Assembly: GCA_964019135.1 (NCBI GenBank)
Contig: OZ025252.1
Span: 6,774,823-6,838,822, forward strand
Direction: 5' to 3'
DNA length: 64,000 nucleotides
Origin: Arenicola marina
Lineage: Eukaryota; Annelida; Polychaeta; Arenicolidae
Below, in pieces: positions 46,019 through 58,200 of the stretch. Under the pieces are notes generated by a model. That model did no database searches. It was not told the origin of the DNA and worked only from the letters and a program-made list of their open reading frames with translations. The position numbers and the translations under genes are program-made. The first letter of the stretch is position 1. Each line of letters starts with the position of its first letter.

Positions 46019-47275
46019 ACTATGTCATGTACTTTAAACGAACAGTAAAGCCAGTAAATATTAGTGCTGTCTACGACAGTATTGATGTTGCACAGTATTT
46101 ACGATCACCTTGAGTCACCGCATGGATATATGTCGTCATGGCAACAGAAGAGCCTGGAAAATGTTATCCTCCATGTTTGCATGGAATCCATTTGTAATGA
46201 TTCATGGTGTTTAACGACTTGGGTCACACGTGGTGACTGAATATTCGCCATTGCCACTCCTGCTGAGAAGTGTGCACACGCAGTATATGTCTCTATAGGT
46301 ATTCAACTTATAATTATTATGATTGTATAAAGCGGTAATCACAAGAGCCTAGGCATCGTCGATATAACGACCTTGTTTTGAACAGAAGTTAACGTAGATC
46401 TAGATATAGAATAAATTATTTAAATATATAGAATCATTAACGTACATTTTAGGAACTTTTTTAGAAAAGCAAAATATAAATCTGTGTTTTACTTCTAATG
46501 TATTCAATTTTGTTCACTATTATATAACTTGAAGGGTTTGCAAGGATTGCAATCTCAGTGAGATAGTTAACGCCCAGCCCATGGGCGTCTGAATAATGGG
46601 GGCGTTGTGCAGGAGACGTGCGTGCGAAACTAAACGATACACAACGGGGGCGCTGTGCAGAAAACGGGCGTGCGAAACAAAACGATAGAGTAGAGGGTGC
46701 GCTTTACATCGGGTTCAAGAAGATGCAAGATGAACAAAGACCCGATAGAAATAAAACCCCCCATTAGGAGTACTCCGAAAAAGATAAAATGAATGGCTGT
46801 ATATGTTTATGTGCAACGTTATAGAGATTCCAGACAAGAGCTAAGCTTATTGGGTCAGACATGCCGGTTCGCTGAAGCCCTGATGTGTGACATGTGAAGG
46901 TAATAGTGAACTATCGTCCCTTTTATTGTATTCTTTGCGTATGGTGCTTTGTCAATGTAATAAAAAACATTCACCCATTCATCGTGTTGAGTGTCACTTA
47001 GACATAGATGTAGGTTACGAGGAGTGTGTTCACTGGGAGACTACCAATCTCTCCATTACTCCTGGCGCCCATTGCCCCATGAAGGGTGTTTATCCCACCA
47101 AAGAGACACACGGTGAAGCTGCACGGTTTATTTCCAACGATACATTCCGCCATGTGCAAACTGAACACAGACACAATAATCACCTTTCACAGCTTTGTTG
47201 CCACTCCAATGATTACCCACCCCCCTCCTTTCTTTCTCTTGCACAAGCACTCAGTTCTATATATGAGGCAATGAT
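46019..47275. other. Intergenic unique segment
   Basis: Mostly AT-rich unique DNA. Two ~58-bp copies of GGGGGCGYTGTGCAG then GTGCGAAACNAAACGATA lie at 46598-46690. No gene recognised; a 147-codon frame at 46887-47330 has no domain and runs into the next array. Confidence 0.4.
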
Positions 47276-48150
47276 ACTCACTCGCAGCGAGCGGGAACCA
47301 TTCACAGTGAGAGGGAACCACACACAATGAGCGGGAACCAAAAAGAGTGACGGAAACCCCACACAGTGAGCGGGAACCATTCACAGTGAGCGGGAACCAC
47401 TCACACTGAGCGGGAACCATTCACAGTGAGCGGGAGCCACTCACACTGAGCGGGAACCATTCACAGTGAGCGGGAGCCACTCACACTGAGCGGGAACCAT
47501 TCACAGTGAGCGGGAACCACTCACACTGAGCGGGAACCATTCACAGTGAGCGGGAGCCACTCACACTGAGCGGGAACCATTCACAGTGAGCGGGAGCCAC
47601 TCACACTGAGCGGGAACCATTCACAGTGAGCGGGAGCCACTCACACTGAGCGGGTACCACTCACAGTGAGCGGGAACCACTCGCAGTGAGCAGGAACCAC
47701 TCACATTCACAGTAAACGGGAACCATTCACAGTGAGCGGAACCACTCACTGCGAGCCGGAACCAATCACAGTGAGCGAGAACCAATCACAATGAGCGGGA
47801 ACCATTCACATTTAGTGGGAACCATTCACAATGGGCGGAAACCATTCACAGTGAGCGGGAACCACTTGCTGTAAACGGGAACCACACAGTAAGCGGGAAC
47901 CACTCGCAGTAAACGGGAACCACACAGTGAGCGCGACCCACTCACAGTGAGCGGGAGCCAAACACAGCGGGAACCATTCACAGTTAGCGGGAACCAATCA
48001 CATTGAGCGGGAACCAATCACAGTGAGCGGGAACCAAGGACAGTCAGCGGGACCATTCACAGTGAGCGGGAACCATTCACAGTGAGCGGGAACCACTAAC
48101 TGAGTGGGAACCGTTCACAGTGAGTGGGAATCTCTCCGGTGAGCGGAAAG
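47276..48150. repeat. 20-bp GAGCGGGAACCATTCACAGT array
   Basis: About 43 units, in the middle alternating as 40-bp dimers (CCATTCACAGT then GCCACTCACACT). Both ends are more degenerate than the centre, the usual picture of unequal exchange. Confidence 0.93.
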
Positions 48151-48409
48151 CACTCCCTCATTGCCGCATACAACAAGGATACACGACACAATATAACCAA
48201 TACTGATCGAATTCCGACATGGAACAACCAAATACTATTATATTGTTAAAGTACTACACTGCCTAGCACACTGTCATGATGTGCCCCGGGTTTGAGAGTA
48301 TGGTTTGTACTTCCTTCCGGCCCCGTGCGAGTCTTGGCGGTTCAAAGGGACATATATTTTGGTTCGGGTTCATTATGACGGCCGCACTGGGGTAGAGGGA
48401 GGGTGGACT

Positions 48410-48645
48410 CTCGTCGAGACACGACTATCTCGTTTTGACACGATAGTCTCGTGGTGACACGAAGGTAGTCTCGTTTTGACATGACGATAGACTCGTTTTG
48501 ACACGAAGATGGTCTCGTCGCGACACGATAGTCTCGTCACGACACAATAGTCTCGTCACGACACCATAGTCTCGTTTTGACACCACCATAGTCTCGTTTT
48601 GACACGACGATAGTCTCGTATCGACACGATAGTCCCGTGGTGATG
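48410..48645. repeat. ~22-bp TAGTCTCGTTTTGACACGA array
   Basis: About ten units with TCGTTTTGACACGA, TCGTCACGACAC and TCGTCGCGACACG variants. CGTCGCGACACG-type units are short palindromes. Confidence 0.85.
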
Positions 48646-49025
48646 ACGCTCGCGATGGACATTTCGATTAGGTATAAACTGTAGCACCAAATATACAATT
48701 GAATTATGCGCTCAGTGACTAAAGAGGTTAAGTACCATCAATAACAATAATTGTATCCAATTACCAGAATAATAAGTAGGGGTCTAGACGGGGTAAATGG
48801 CGACACGCGACACAGGCATCGAAAACAAAATCGACATTCGACCTTGACCCCTAAATTCCGAAACTGAGTATCTGAAAAAGCGACTTCGACGCAGATTTGT
48901 CTTTGAAAAAACGACACTGAACTAAGTCAAAGAGCGACACGACACATCGTGACGCTAGAACACCCTTCCAGACCCCAAAAAGTAAATACAAGAGTATAGC
49001 CATAGTGACTACAGCTGATGTACTA
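48646..49025. other. Intergenic unique segment, nothing identified
   Basis: No gene or repeat recognised. Confidence 0.4.
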
Positions 49026-51812
49026 TGTCCCCGTGGTGTGAGGCTCCCGTCCCCGTGGTGGTGAGGCTCCCGTCCCCGTGGTGGTGAGGCTCCCGTCCCC
49101 GTGGTGGTAAGGCTCCCGTCCCCGTGGTGGTGAGACCCCGTCCCCGTGGTGGTAAGGCTCCCGTCCCCGTGGTGGTGAGGCCCCGTCCCCGTGGTGGTGA
49201 GGCTCCCGTCCCCGTTGTGGTGAGGCTCCCGTCCCCGTGGTGGTGAGGCTCCCGTCCCCGTGGTGGTGAGGCCCCGTCCCCGTGGTGGTGAGGCCCCGTC
49301 CCCGTGGTGGTGAGGCCCCGTCCCCGTGGTGGTGAGGCCCCGTCCCCGTGGTGGTGAGGCCCCGTCCCCGTGGTGGTGAGGCTCCCGTCCCCGTGGTGGT
49401 GAGGCCCCGTCCCCGTGGTGGTGAGGCCCCGTCCCCGTGGTGGTGAGGCTCCCGTCCCCGTTGTGGTGAGGCTCCCGTCCCCGTGGTGGTGAGGCTCCCG
49501 TCCCCGTGGTGGTGAGGCCCCGTCCCCGTGGTGGTGAGGCCCCGTCCCCGTGGTGGTGAGGCTCCCGTCCCCGTGGTGGTGAGGCCCCGTCCCCGTGGTG
49601 GTGAGGCCCCGTCCCCGTGGTGGTGAGGCTCCCGTCCCCGTTGTGGTGAGGCTCCCGTCCCCGTGGTGGTGAGGCTCCCGTCCCCGTGGTGGTGAGGCCC
49701 CGTCCCCGTGGTGGTGAGGCTCCGTCCCCGTGGTGGTGAGGCCCCGTCCCCGTGGTGGTGAGGCCCCGTCCCCGTGGTGGTGAGGCCCCGTCCCCGTGGT
49801 GGTGAGGCCCCGTCCCCGTGGTGGTGAGGCCCCGTCCCCGTGGTGGTGAGGCTCCCGTCCCCGTGGTGGTGAGGCCCCGTCCCCGTGGTGGTGAGGCTCC
49901 GTCCCCGTGGTGGTGAGGCCCCGTCCCCGTGGTGGTGAGGCTCCCGTCCCCGTGGTGGTGAGGCTCCGTCCCCGTGGTGGTGAGGCCCCGTCCCCGTGGT
50001 GGTGAGGCCCCGTCCTCGTGGTGGTGAGGCCCCGTCCCCGTGGTGGTGAGGCCCCGTCCCCGTGGTGGTGAGGCCCCGTCCCCGTGGTGGTGAGGCCCCG
50101 TCCCCGTGGTGGTGAGGCCCCGTCCCCGTGGTGGTGAGGCTCCCGTCCCCGTGGTGGTGAGGCTCCCGTCCCCGTGGTGGTGAGGTTCCCGTCCCCGTGG
50201 TGGTGAGGCTACCGTCCCCGTGGTGGTGAGGCTCCCGTCCCCGTGGTGGTGAGGCTAGTCCCCGTGGTGGTGAGGCCCCGTCCCCGTGGTGGTGAGGCCC
50301 CGTCCCCGTGGTGGTGAGACTCCCGTCCCCGTGGTGGTGAGGCTCCCGTCCCCGTGGTGGTGAGGCCCCGTCCCCGTGGTGGTGAGGCTCCCGTCCCCGT
50401 GGTGGTGAGGCTCCCGTCCCCGTGGTGGTAAGGCTCCCGTCCCCGTGGTGGTGAGGCCCCGTCCCCGTGGTGGTGAGGCTCTAGTCCCCGTGGTGGTGAG
50501 GCTCCCGTCCCCGTGGTGGTGAGACTCCCGTCCCCGTGGTGGTGAGGCTCCCGTCCCCGTGGTGGTAAGGCTCCCGTCCCCGTGGTGGTGAGGCCCCGTC
50601 CCCGTGGTGGTGAGGCCCCGTCCCCGTGGTGGTGAGACTCCCGTCCCCGTGGTGGTGAGGCTCCCGTCCCCGTGGTGGTGAGGCTCCCGTCCCCGTGGTG
50701 GTGAGGCCCCGTCCCCGTGGTGTGAGGCTCCCGTACCCGTTGTGGTGAGGCTCCCGTCCCCGTGGTGGTGAGGCTCCCGTCCCCGTGGTGGTGAGGTTCC
50801 CGTCCCCGTGGTGGTGAGGCCCCGTCCCCGTGGTGGTGAGGCCCCGTCCCCGTGGTGGTGAGACCCCCGTCCCCGTGGTGGTGAGGCCCCGTCCCCGTGG
50901 TGTGAGGCTCCCGTCCCCGTGGTGGTGAGACCCCGTCCCCGTGGTGGTGAGGCTCCCGTCCCCGTGGTGGGAAGGCTCCCGTCCCCGTGGTGGTGAGGCC
51001 CCGTCCCCGTGGTGGTGAGACTCCCGTCCCCGTGGTGGTGAGGCTCCCGTCCCCGTGGTGGTGAGACTCCCGTCCCCGTGGTGGTGAGGCTCCCGTCCCC
51101 GTGGTGGTAAGGCTCCCGTCCCCGTGGTGGTGAGGCTCCCGTCCCCGTGGTGGTGAGGCTCCCGTCCCCGTGGAGGTGAGGCCCCGTCCCCGTGGTGGTG
51201 AGGCTCCCGTCCCCGTGGTGGTGAGGCCCCGTCCCCGTGGTGGTGAGGCCCCGTCCCCGTGGTGGTGAGGCGCCGTCCCCGTGGTGGTAAGGCTCCCGTC
51301 CCCGTGGTGGTGAGGCCCCGTCCCCGTGGTGGTGAGGCTCCCGTCCCCGTGGTGGTGAGGCCCCGTCCCCGTGGTGGTGAGGCTCCCGTCCCCGTGGAGG
51401 TGAGGCCCCGTCCCCGTGGTGGTAAGGCTCCCGTCCCCGTGGTGGTGAGGCGCCGTCCCCGTGGTGGTAAGGCTCCCGTCCCCGTGGTGGTGAGGCCCCG
51501 TCCCCGTGGTGGTGAGGCTCCCGTCCCCGTGGAGGTGAGGCCCCGTCCCCGTGGTGGTGAGGCTCCCGTCCCCGTGGTGGTGAGGCCCCGTCCCCGTGGT
51601 GGTGAGGCCCCGTCCCCGTGGTGGTGAGGCGCCGTCCCCGTGGTGGTGAGGCTCCCGTCCCCGTGGTGGTGAGGCCCCGTCTCCGTGGTGGTGAGGCTCC
51701 CGACCCCGTGGTGGTGAGGCTCCCGTCCCCGTGGTGGGAAGGCTCCCGTCCCCGTGATGGTGAGGCCCCGTCCCCGTGGTGGTGAGGCTCCCGTCCCCGT
51801 GGTGTGTGGCCA
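49026..51812. repeat. 2.8-kb 22/23-bp GC-rich minisatellite
   Basis: About 123 units of CCGTCCCCGTGGTGGTGAGG preceded by CC (22-bp type) or CTC (23-bp type). The two types are mixed in runs; rare variants are GTTGTGG, GTGGAGG, GGTAAGG and GGTGTGAGG. Minus-strand frames of 534 and 555 codons read His/Gly/Thr repeats (TTTGTGPHHHGDGS) and are artefacts. The array ends about 350 bp past the stop of gene 2. Confidence 0.95.
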
Positions 51813-52110
51813 CGCCCTGTGTTAATTCGGTTAGTTATAGGAATCCCGTAACGGTTCGCCACGGACTCCATCAGCACCAACAGCCACCAATATGATGAAG
51901 AACAAACCAACCGACTTGCCACTTCAAGTTAAAACAATCAAGTACCATTATACAGATTAAACTGTAGTAATACGTTTGATTGTGAAGGGCACCTTTTGAG
52001 AAATATATATATATAGCTATAGGAGGAAGGCAACTTAAAACATAATATAAAATAATAATAATAATACATAATAAAATATTTTATATATTTGTGGCATTAT
52101 AGATTAATAG

Positions 52111-52144
<34 letters not shown>

Positions 52145-52167
52145 CCCGTGGTGTCCTGAGGTTGTAT
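51813..52167 (-). other. 3' flank of gene 2 with (TA)n
   Basis: Probable 3' UTR and downstream DNA of the minus-strand gene. It includes a TA dinucleotide tract at 52114-52143 and AT-rich sequence (52040-52090). No canonical AATAAA on the minus strand was found. Confidence 0.4.
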
Positions 52168-52298
52168 TTAGCGCGGTCCTTTCTTGGCGTGTTTCTGCCG
52201 CTGGTATTCCTCCCGGTGCCGAGCTATCAGGTACTCCGTGTAGGTCAGGTATCCGTCGTTGTTCATGTCATCCTCCTCCAGCACTGTGTCCACGATCT
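52168..52298 (-). CDS. Gene 2 exon 4: EF-hand 2, basic tail, stop
   Basis: 131 nt after acceptor GGTTGGCTTGCAG. Reads EIVDTVLEEDDMNNDGYLTY then TEYLIARHREEYQRQKHAKK and GPR stop. The EF-hand loop at residues 151-162 (DMNNDGYLTYTE) is canonical, including Gly at position 6 and Glu at 12. It matches the human block VLRDDDKNNDGYIDYAEF. The lysine/arginine-rich tail is absent from human MCFD2. Intron bases just upstream of the acceptor are already a near-copy of the 19-bp array unit. Confidence 0.93.
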
Positions 52299-55200
52299 CT
52301 GCAAGCCAACCACAGGCATCAGCGCCAAACACAGGCATCAGCGCCAAACACAGGCATCAGCGCCAAACACAGGCATCAGCGCCAAGCACAGGCATCAGCG
52401 CCAAACACAGGCATCAGCGCCAAACACAGGCATCAGCGCCAAACACAGGCATCAGCGCCAAACACAGGCATCAGCGCCAAACACAGGCATCAGCGCCAAA
52501 CACAGGCATCAGCGCCAAACACAGGCATCAGCGCCAAACACAGGCATCAGCGCCAAACACAGGCATCAGCGCCAAACACAGGCATCAGCGCCAAACACAG
52601 GCATCAGCGCCAAACACAGGCATCAGCGCCAAACACAGGCATCAGCGCCAAACACAGGCATCAGCGCCAAACACAGGCATCAGCGCCAAACACAGGCATC
52701 AGCGCCAAACACAGGCATCAGCGCCAAACACAGGCATCAGCGCCAAACACAGGCATCAGCGCCAAACACAGGCATCAGCGCCAAACACAGGCATCAGCGC
52801 CAAACACAGGCATCAGCGCCAAACACAGGCATCAGCGCCAAACACAGGCATCAGCGCCAAACACAGGCATCAGCGCCAAACACAGGCATCAGCGCCAAAC
52901 ACAGGCATCAGCGCCAAACACAGGCATCAGCGCCAAACACAGGCATCAGCGCCAAACACAGGCATCAGCGCCAAACACAGGCATCAGCGCCAAACACAGG
53001 CATCAGCGCCAAACACAGGCATCAGCGCCAAACACAGGCATCAGCGCCAAACACAGGCATCAGCGCCAAACACAGGCATCAACGCCAAACACAGGCATCA
53101 ACGCCAAACACAGGCATCAGCGCCAAACACAGGCATCAGCGCCAAACACAGGCATCAGCGCCAAACACAGGCATCAGCGCCAAACACAGGCATCAGCGCC
53201 AAACACAGGCATCAGCGCCAAACACAGGCATCAGCGCCAAACACAGGCATCAGCGCCAAACACAGGCATCAGCGCCAAACACAGGCATCAGCGCCAAACA
53301 CAGGCATCAGCGCCAAACACAGGCATCAGCGCCAAACACAGGCATCAACGTTGGCGCAAGTGCCCCCAGGCAAGCCCGCTTCTCTAGGAGCACAACGGTA
53401 ACAATGTTAAAATCCTTCGACGTTAGTAGGGACTGTAGCTTTTATTATCATGTGTGCTCGAACAATCATAGTGTTTACGTATTATATATACATTGTTCTA
53501 TCATCTGACATCAATAAAGTGTGTCGACACTAGGTTTTTTCGGTAATATTTTCGCGAAGAAATGTTGGAGCACGCAACTGTTCCCGACCAGTCGTCCGCC
53601 ATATTTGTTTTGGCGGATGTCGGTACCTGTGAATGTGACTTGGTTCCTCCTCGCCATTAGCATATGACTCTCCGCTAGAGGGCCCTGTCAGTCGCTCACT
53701 TTGAACTTAAGGACAACAGCAGCGCCCTCTTTCACAGGTCATTGACTGTTACAAAGTTTGGGACCCAGGCTACAAATGGTGGCGGGATTCGCCAGGTGGC
53801 GCTGCATACGCATGGCGGTTGGTAGGGAAAAGTCGGATGCTCCAACATTTGTTCGCGAAAATATGACTGCAACAATCTAGTGTTGACACACTTGCTTGAT
53901 GTCAGAAGATAGAACAAGGTATATAGAATACGTAAGCACTATTATTGTACGCGCCCACATTATAATAAAAGCTACAGTCGATTCCCTACTAACGTCGAAG
54001 GATTTTAACATTGTTACCGTTGTGCCCCTAGAGAAGCGGGCTTGCCTGGGGGCACTTGCGCTAAGCATCAACGCCAAACACAGGCATCAACGCCAAACAC
54101 AGGCATCAACGCCAAACACAGGCATCAGCGCCAAACACAGGCATCAACGCCAAACACAGGCATCAACGCCAAACACAGGCATCAACGCCAAACACAGGCA
54201 TCAACGCCAAACACAGGCATCAACGCCAAACACAGGCATCAACGCCAAACACAGGCATCAGCGCCAAACACAGGCATCAACGCCAAACACAGGCATCAAC
54301 GCCAAACAGAGGCATCAACGCCAAACACAAGCATCAACGCCAAACACAGGCAAACACAGGCATCAACGCCAAACACAGGCAAACACAGGCATCAACGCCA
54401 AACACAGGCAAACACAGGCATCAACGCCAAACACAGGCATCAACGCCGAACACAGGCATCAGCGCCAAACACAGGCATCAACGCCAAACACAGGCATCAA
54501 CGCCAAAAACACAGGCATCAACGCCAAACACAGGCAAACACAGGCATCAACGCCAAACACAGGCAAACACAGGCATCAACGCCAAACACAGGCATCAGCG
54601 CCAAACACAGGCATCAGCGCCAAACACAGGCATCAGCGCCAAACACAGGCATCAATGCCAAACACAGGCATCAGCGCCAAACACAGGCATCAACGCCAAA
54701 CACAGGCATCAACGCCAAACACAGGCATCAACGCCAAACACAGGCATCAGCGCCAAACACAGGCATCAACGCCAAACACAGGCATCAACGCCAAACACAG
54801 GCATCAACGCCAAACACAGGCATCAGCGCCAAACACAGGCATCAACGCTATACACAGGCATCAACGCCAAACACAGGCATCAACGCCAAACACAGGCATC
54901 AACGCTATACACAGGCATCAGCGCCAAACACAGGCATCAACGCCAAACACAGGCATCAACGCCAAACACAGGCATCAGCGCCAAACCCAGGCATCAACGC
55001 CAAACACAGGCAAACACAGGCATCAACGCCAAACCCAGGCATCAGCGCCAAACACAGGCATCAGCGCCAAACACAGGCATCAGTACCAAAGACAGGCATC
55101 AGCGCCAAACACAGGCATCAACGCCAAACACAGGCATCAGCGCCAAACACAGGCATCAACGCCAAACACAGGCATTAACGCCAAACACAGGCATCAGTAC

Positions 55201-58200
55201 CAAACACAGGCATCAGCGCCAAACACAGGCATCAACGCCAAACACAGGCATCAGCGCCAAACACAGGCATCAACGCCAAACACAGCCATCAACGCCAAAC
55301 ACAGGCAAACCCAGGCATCAACGCCAAACACAGGCATCAGCGCCAAACACAGGCAACAGCGCCAAACACAGGCATCAGCGCCAAACACAAGCATCAGTAC
55401 CAAACACAGGCAACAGCGCCAAACACAGGCATCAACGCCAAACACAGGCATCAGCGCCAACACAGGCATCAGCGCCAAACACAGGCATCAACGCCAAACA
55501 CAGGCATCAACGCCAAACACAGGCATCAACGCCAAACACAGGCATCAGCGCCACACACAGGCATCAACGCCAAACACAGGCAAACACAGGCATCAACGCC
55601 AAACACAGGCAAACACAGGCATCAACGCCAAACACAGGCAAACACAGGCATCAACGCCAAACACAGGCAAACACAGGCATCAACGCCAAACCCAGGCATC
55701 AGCGCCAAACACAGGCATCAGCGCCAAACACAGGCAGCAGCGCCAACACAGGCATCAGCGCCAAACACAGGCATCAACGCCAAACACAGACATCAACGCC
55801 AAACACAGGCATCAACGCCAAACACAGGCATCAGCGCCAAACACAGGCATCAACGCAAAACACAGGCATCAACGCCAAACACAGGCATTAACGCCAAACC
55901 CAGGCATCAGCGCCACACACAGGCATCAACGCCAAACACAGGCAAACACAGGCATCAACGCCAAACACAGGCAAACACAGGCATCAACGCCAAACACAGG
56001 CATCAGCGCCAAACACAGGCATCAACGCCAAACACAAGCATCAGCGCCAAACACAGGCATCAACGCCAAACACAAGCATCAGCGCCAAACACAGGCATCA
56101 ACGCCAAACACAGATATCAACGCCAAACACAGGCATCAACGCCAAACACAGGCAAACACAGGCATCAACGCCAAACACAGGCATCAGCGCCGAACACAGG
56201 CATCAGCGCCAAACACAGGCATCAACGCCAAACACAGGCATCAACGCCAAACACAGGCAAACACAGGCATCAACGCCAAACACAGGCATCAGCGCTAAAC
56301 ACAGGCAAACACAGGCATCAACGCCAAACACAGGCATCAGCGCTAAACACAGGCAAACACAGGCATCAACGCCAAACACAGGCATCAGCGCCAAACACAA
56401 GCATCGGTACCAAACACAGGCAACAGCGCCAAACACAGGCATGAGCGCTAACACAGGCATCAGCGCCAAACACAGGTATCAACGCCAAACACAGGCATCA
56501 ACGCCAAACACAGGCATCAACGCCAAACACAGGCATCAGCGCCAAACACAGGCATCAATGCCATGCACAGGCATCAGCGCCAAACACGGGCATCAGCGCC
56601 AAACACAGACATAAACGCCAAAACACAGGCATCAACGCCAAACACAGGCATCAACGCCAAACCCAAACCTCAGCGCCAAACACAGACATCAACGCCAAAA
56701 CACAGGCATCAATGCCAAACACAGGCATCAACGCCAAACACAGGCATCAGCGCCAAACACAGGCATCAACGCCAAACACAGGCATCAGCGCCACACACAG
56801 GCATCAACGCCAAACACAGGCATCAGCGCCAAACACAGGCATCAACGCCAAACACAGGCATCAACGCCAAACACAGGCATCAACGCCAAACACAGGCATC
56901 AGCGCCAAACACAGGCATCAATGCCATGCACAGGCATCAGCGCCAAACACAGGCATCAACGCCAAACACAGGCATCAACGCCAAACACAGGCATCAGCGC
57001 CACACACAGGCATCAACGCCAAACACAGGCATCAACGCCAAACACAGGCATCAACGCCAAACACAGACATCAACGCCAAAACACAGGCATCAATGCCAAA
57101 CACAGGCATCAACGCCAAACACAGGCATCAGCGCCAAACCCAAGCCTCAGCGCCAAACACAGACATCAACGCCAAAACACAGGCATCAATGCCAAACACA
57201 GGCATCAACGCCAAACACAGGCATCAGCGCCAAACACAGGCATCAACGCCAAACACAGGCATCAGCGCCACACACAGGCATCAACGCCAAACACAGGCAT
57301 CAACGCCAAACACAGGCATCAACGCCAAACACAGGCGGCGCCAAACACAGGCATCAACGCCAAACACAGGCATCAACGCCAAACACAGGCATCAGCGCCA
57401 AACACAGGCATCAGCGCCAACACAGGCATCAACGCCAAACACAGGCATCAGCGTCACACACAGGCATCAGCGCCAAACACAGGCATCAACGCCAAACACA
57501 GGCATCAGCGCCAAACACAGGCATCAACGCCAAACACAGGCATCAACGCCAAACACAGGCATCAGCGCCAAACACAGGCATCAGCGCCACACACAGGCAT
57601 CAACGCCAAACACAGGCATCAACGCCAAACACAGGCATCAACGCCAAACACAGGCATCAGCGCCACACACAGGCATCAACGCCAAACACAGGCATCAACG
57701 CCAAACACAGGCATCAACGCCAAACACAGGCATCAACGCCAAACACAGGCATCAGTACCAAACACAGGCATCAGCGCCAAACACAGGCATCAACGCCAAA
57801 CACAGGCATCAATACCAAACACAGGCATCAGCGCCAAACACAGGCATCAACGCCAAACACAGGCATCAGCGCCAAACACAGGCATCAACGCCAAACACAG
57901 GCATCAACGCCAAACACAGGCATCAGCGCCAAACACAGGCATCAACGCCAAACACAGGCATCAGCGCCAAACACAGGCATCAGCGCCACACACAGGCATC
58001 AACGCCAAACACAGGCATCAAAGCCAAACACAGGCATCAACGCCAAACACAGGCAAACACAGGCATCAACGCCAAACACAGGCATCAGCGCCAAACACAG
58101 GCAACAGCGCCAAACACAGGGGTCAGCGCCAAACACAGGCATCAGTACTAAACACAGGCATCAACGCCAAACACAGGCATCAACGCCAAACACAGGCATC

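Noticed and set aside
49026-51922. 534- and 555-codon His/Gly/Pro minus-strand frames
   Set aside because: Two overlapping phases of the 22/23-bp minisatellite; real proteins would not be open in both.
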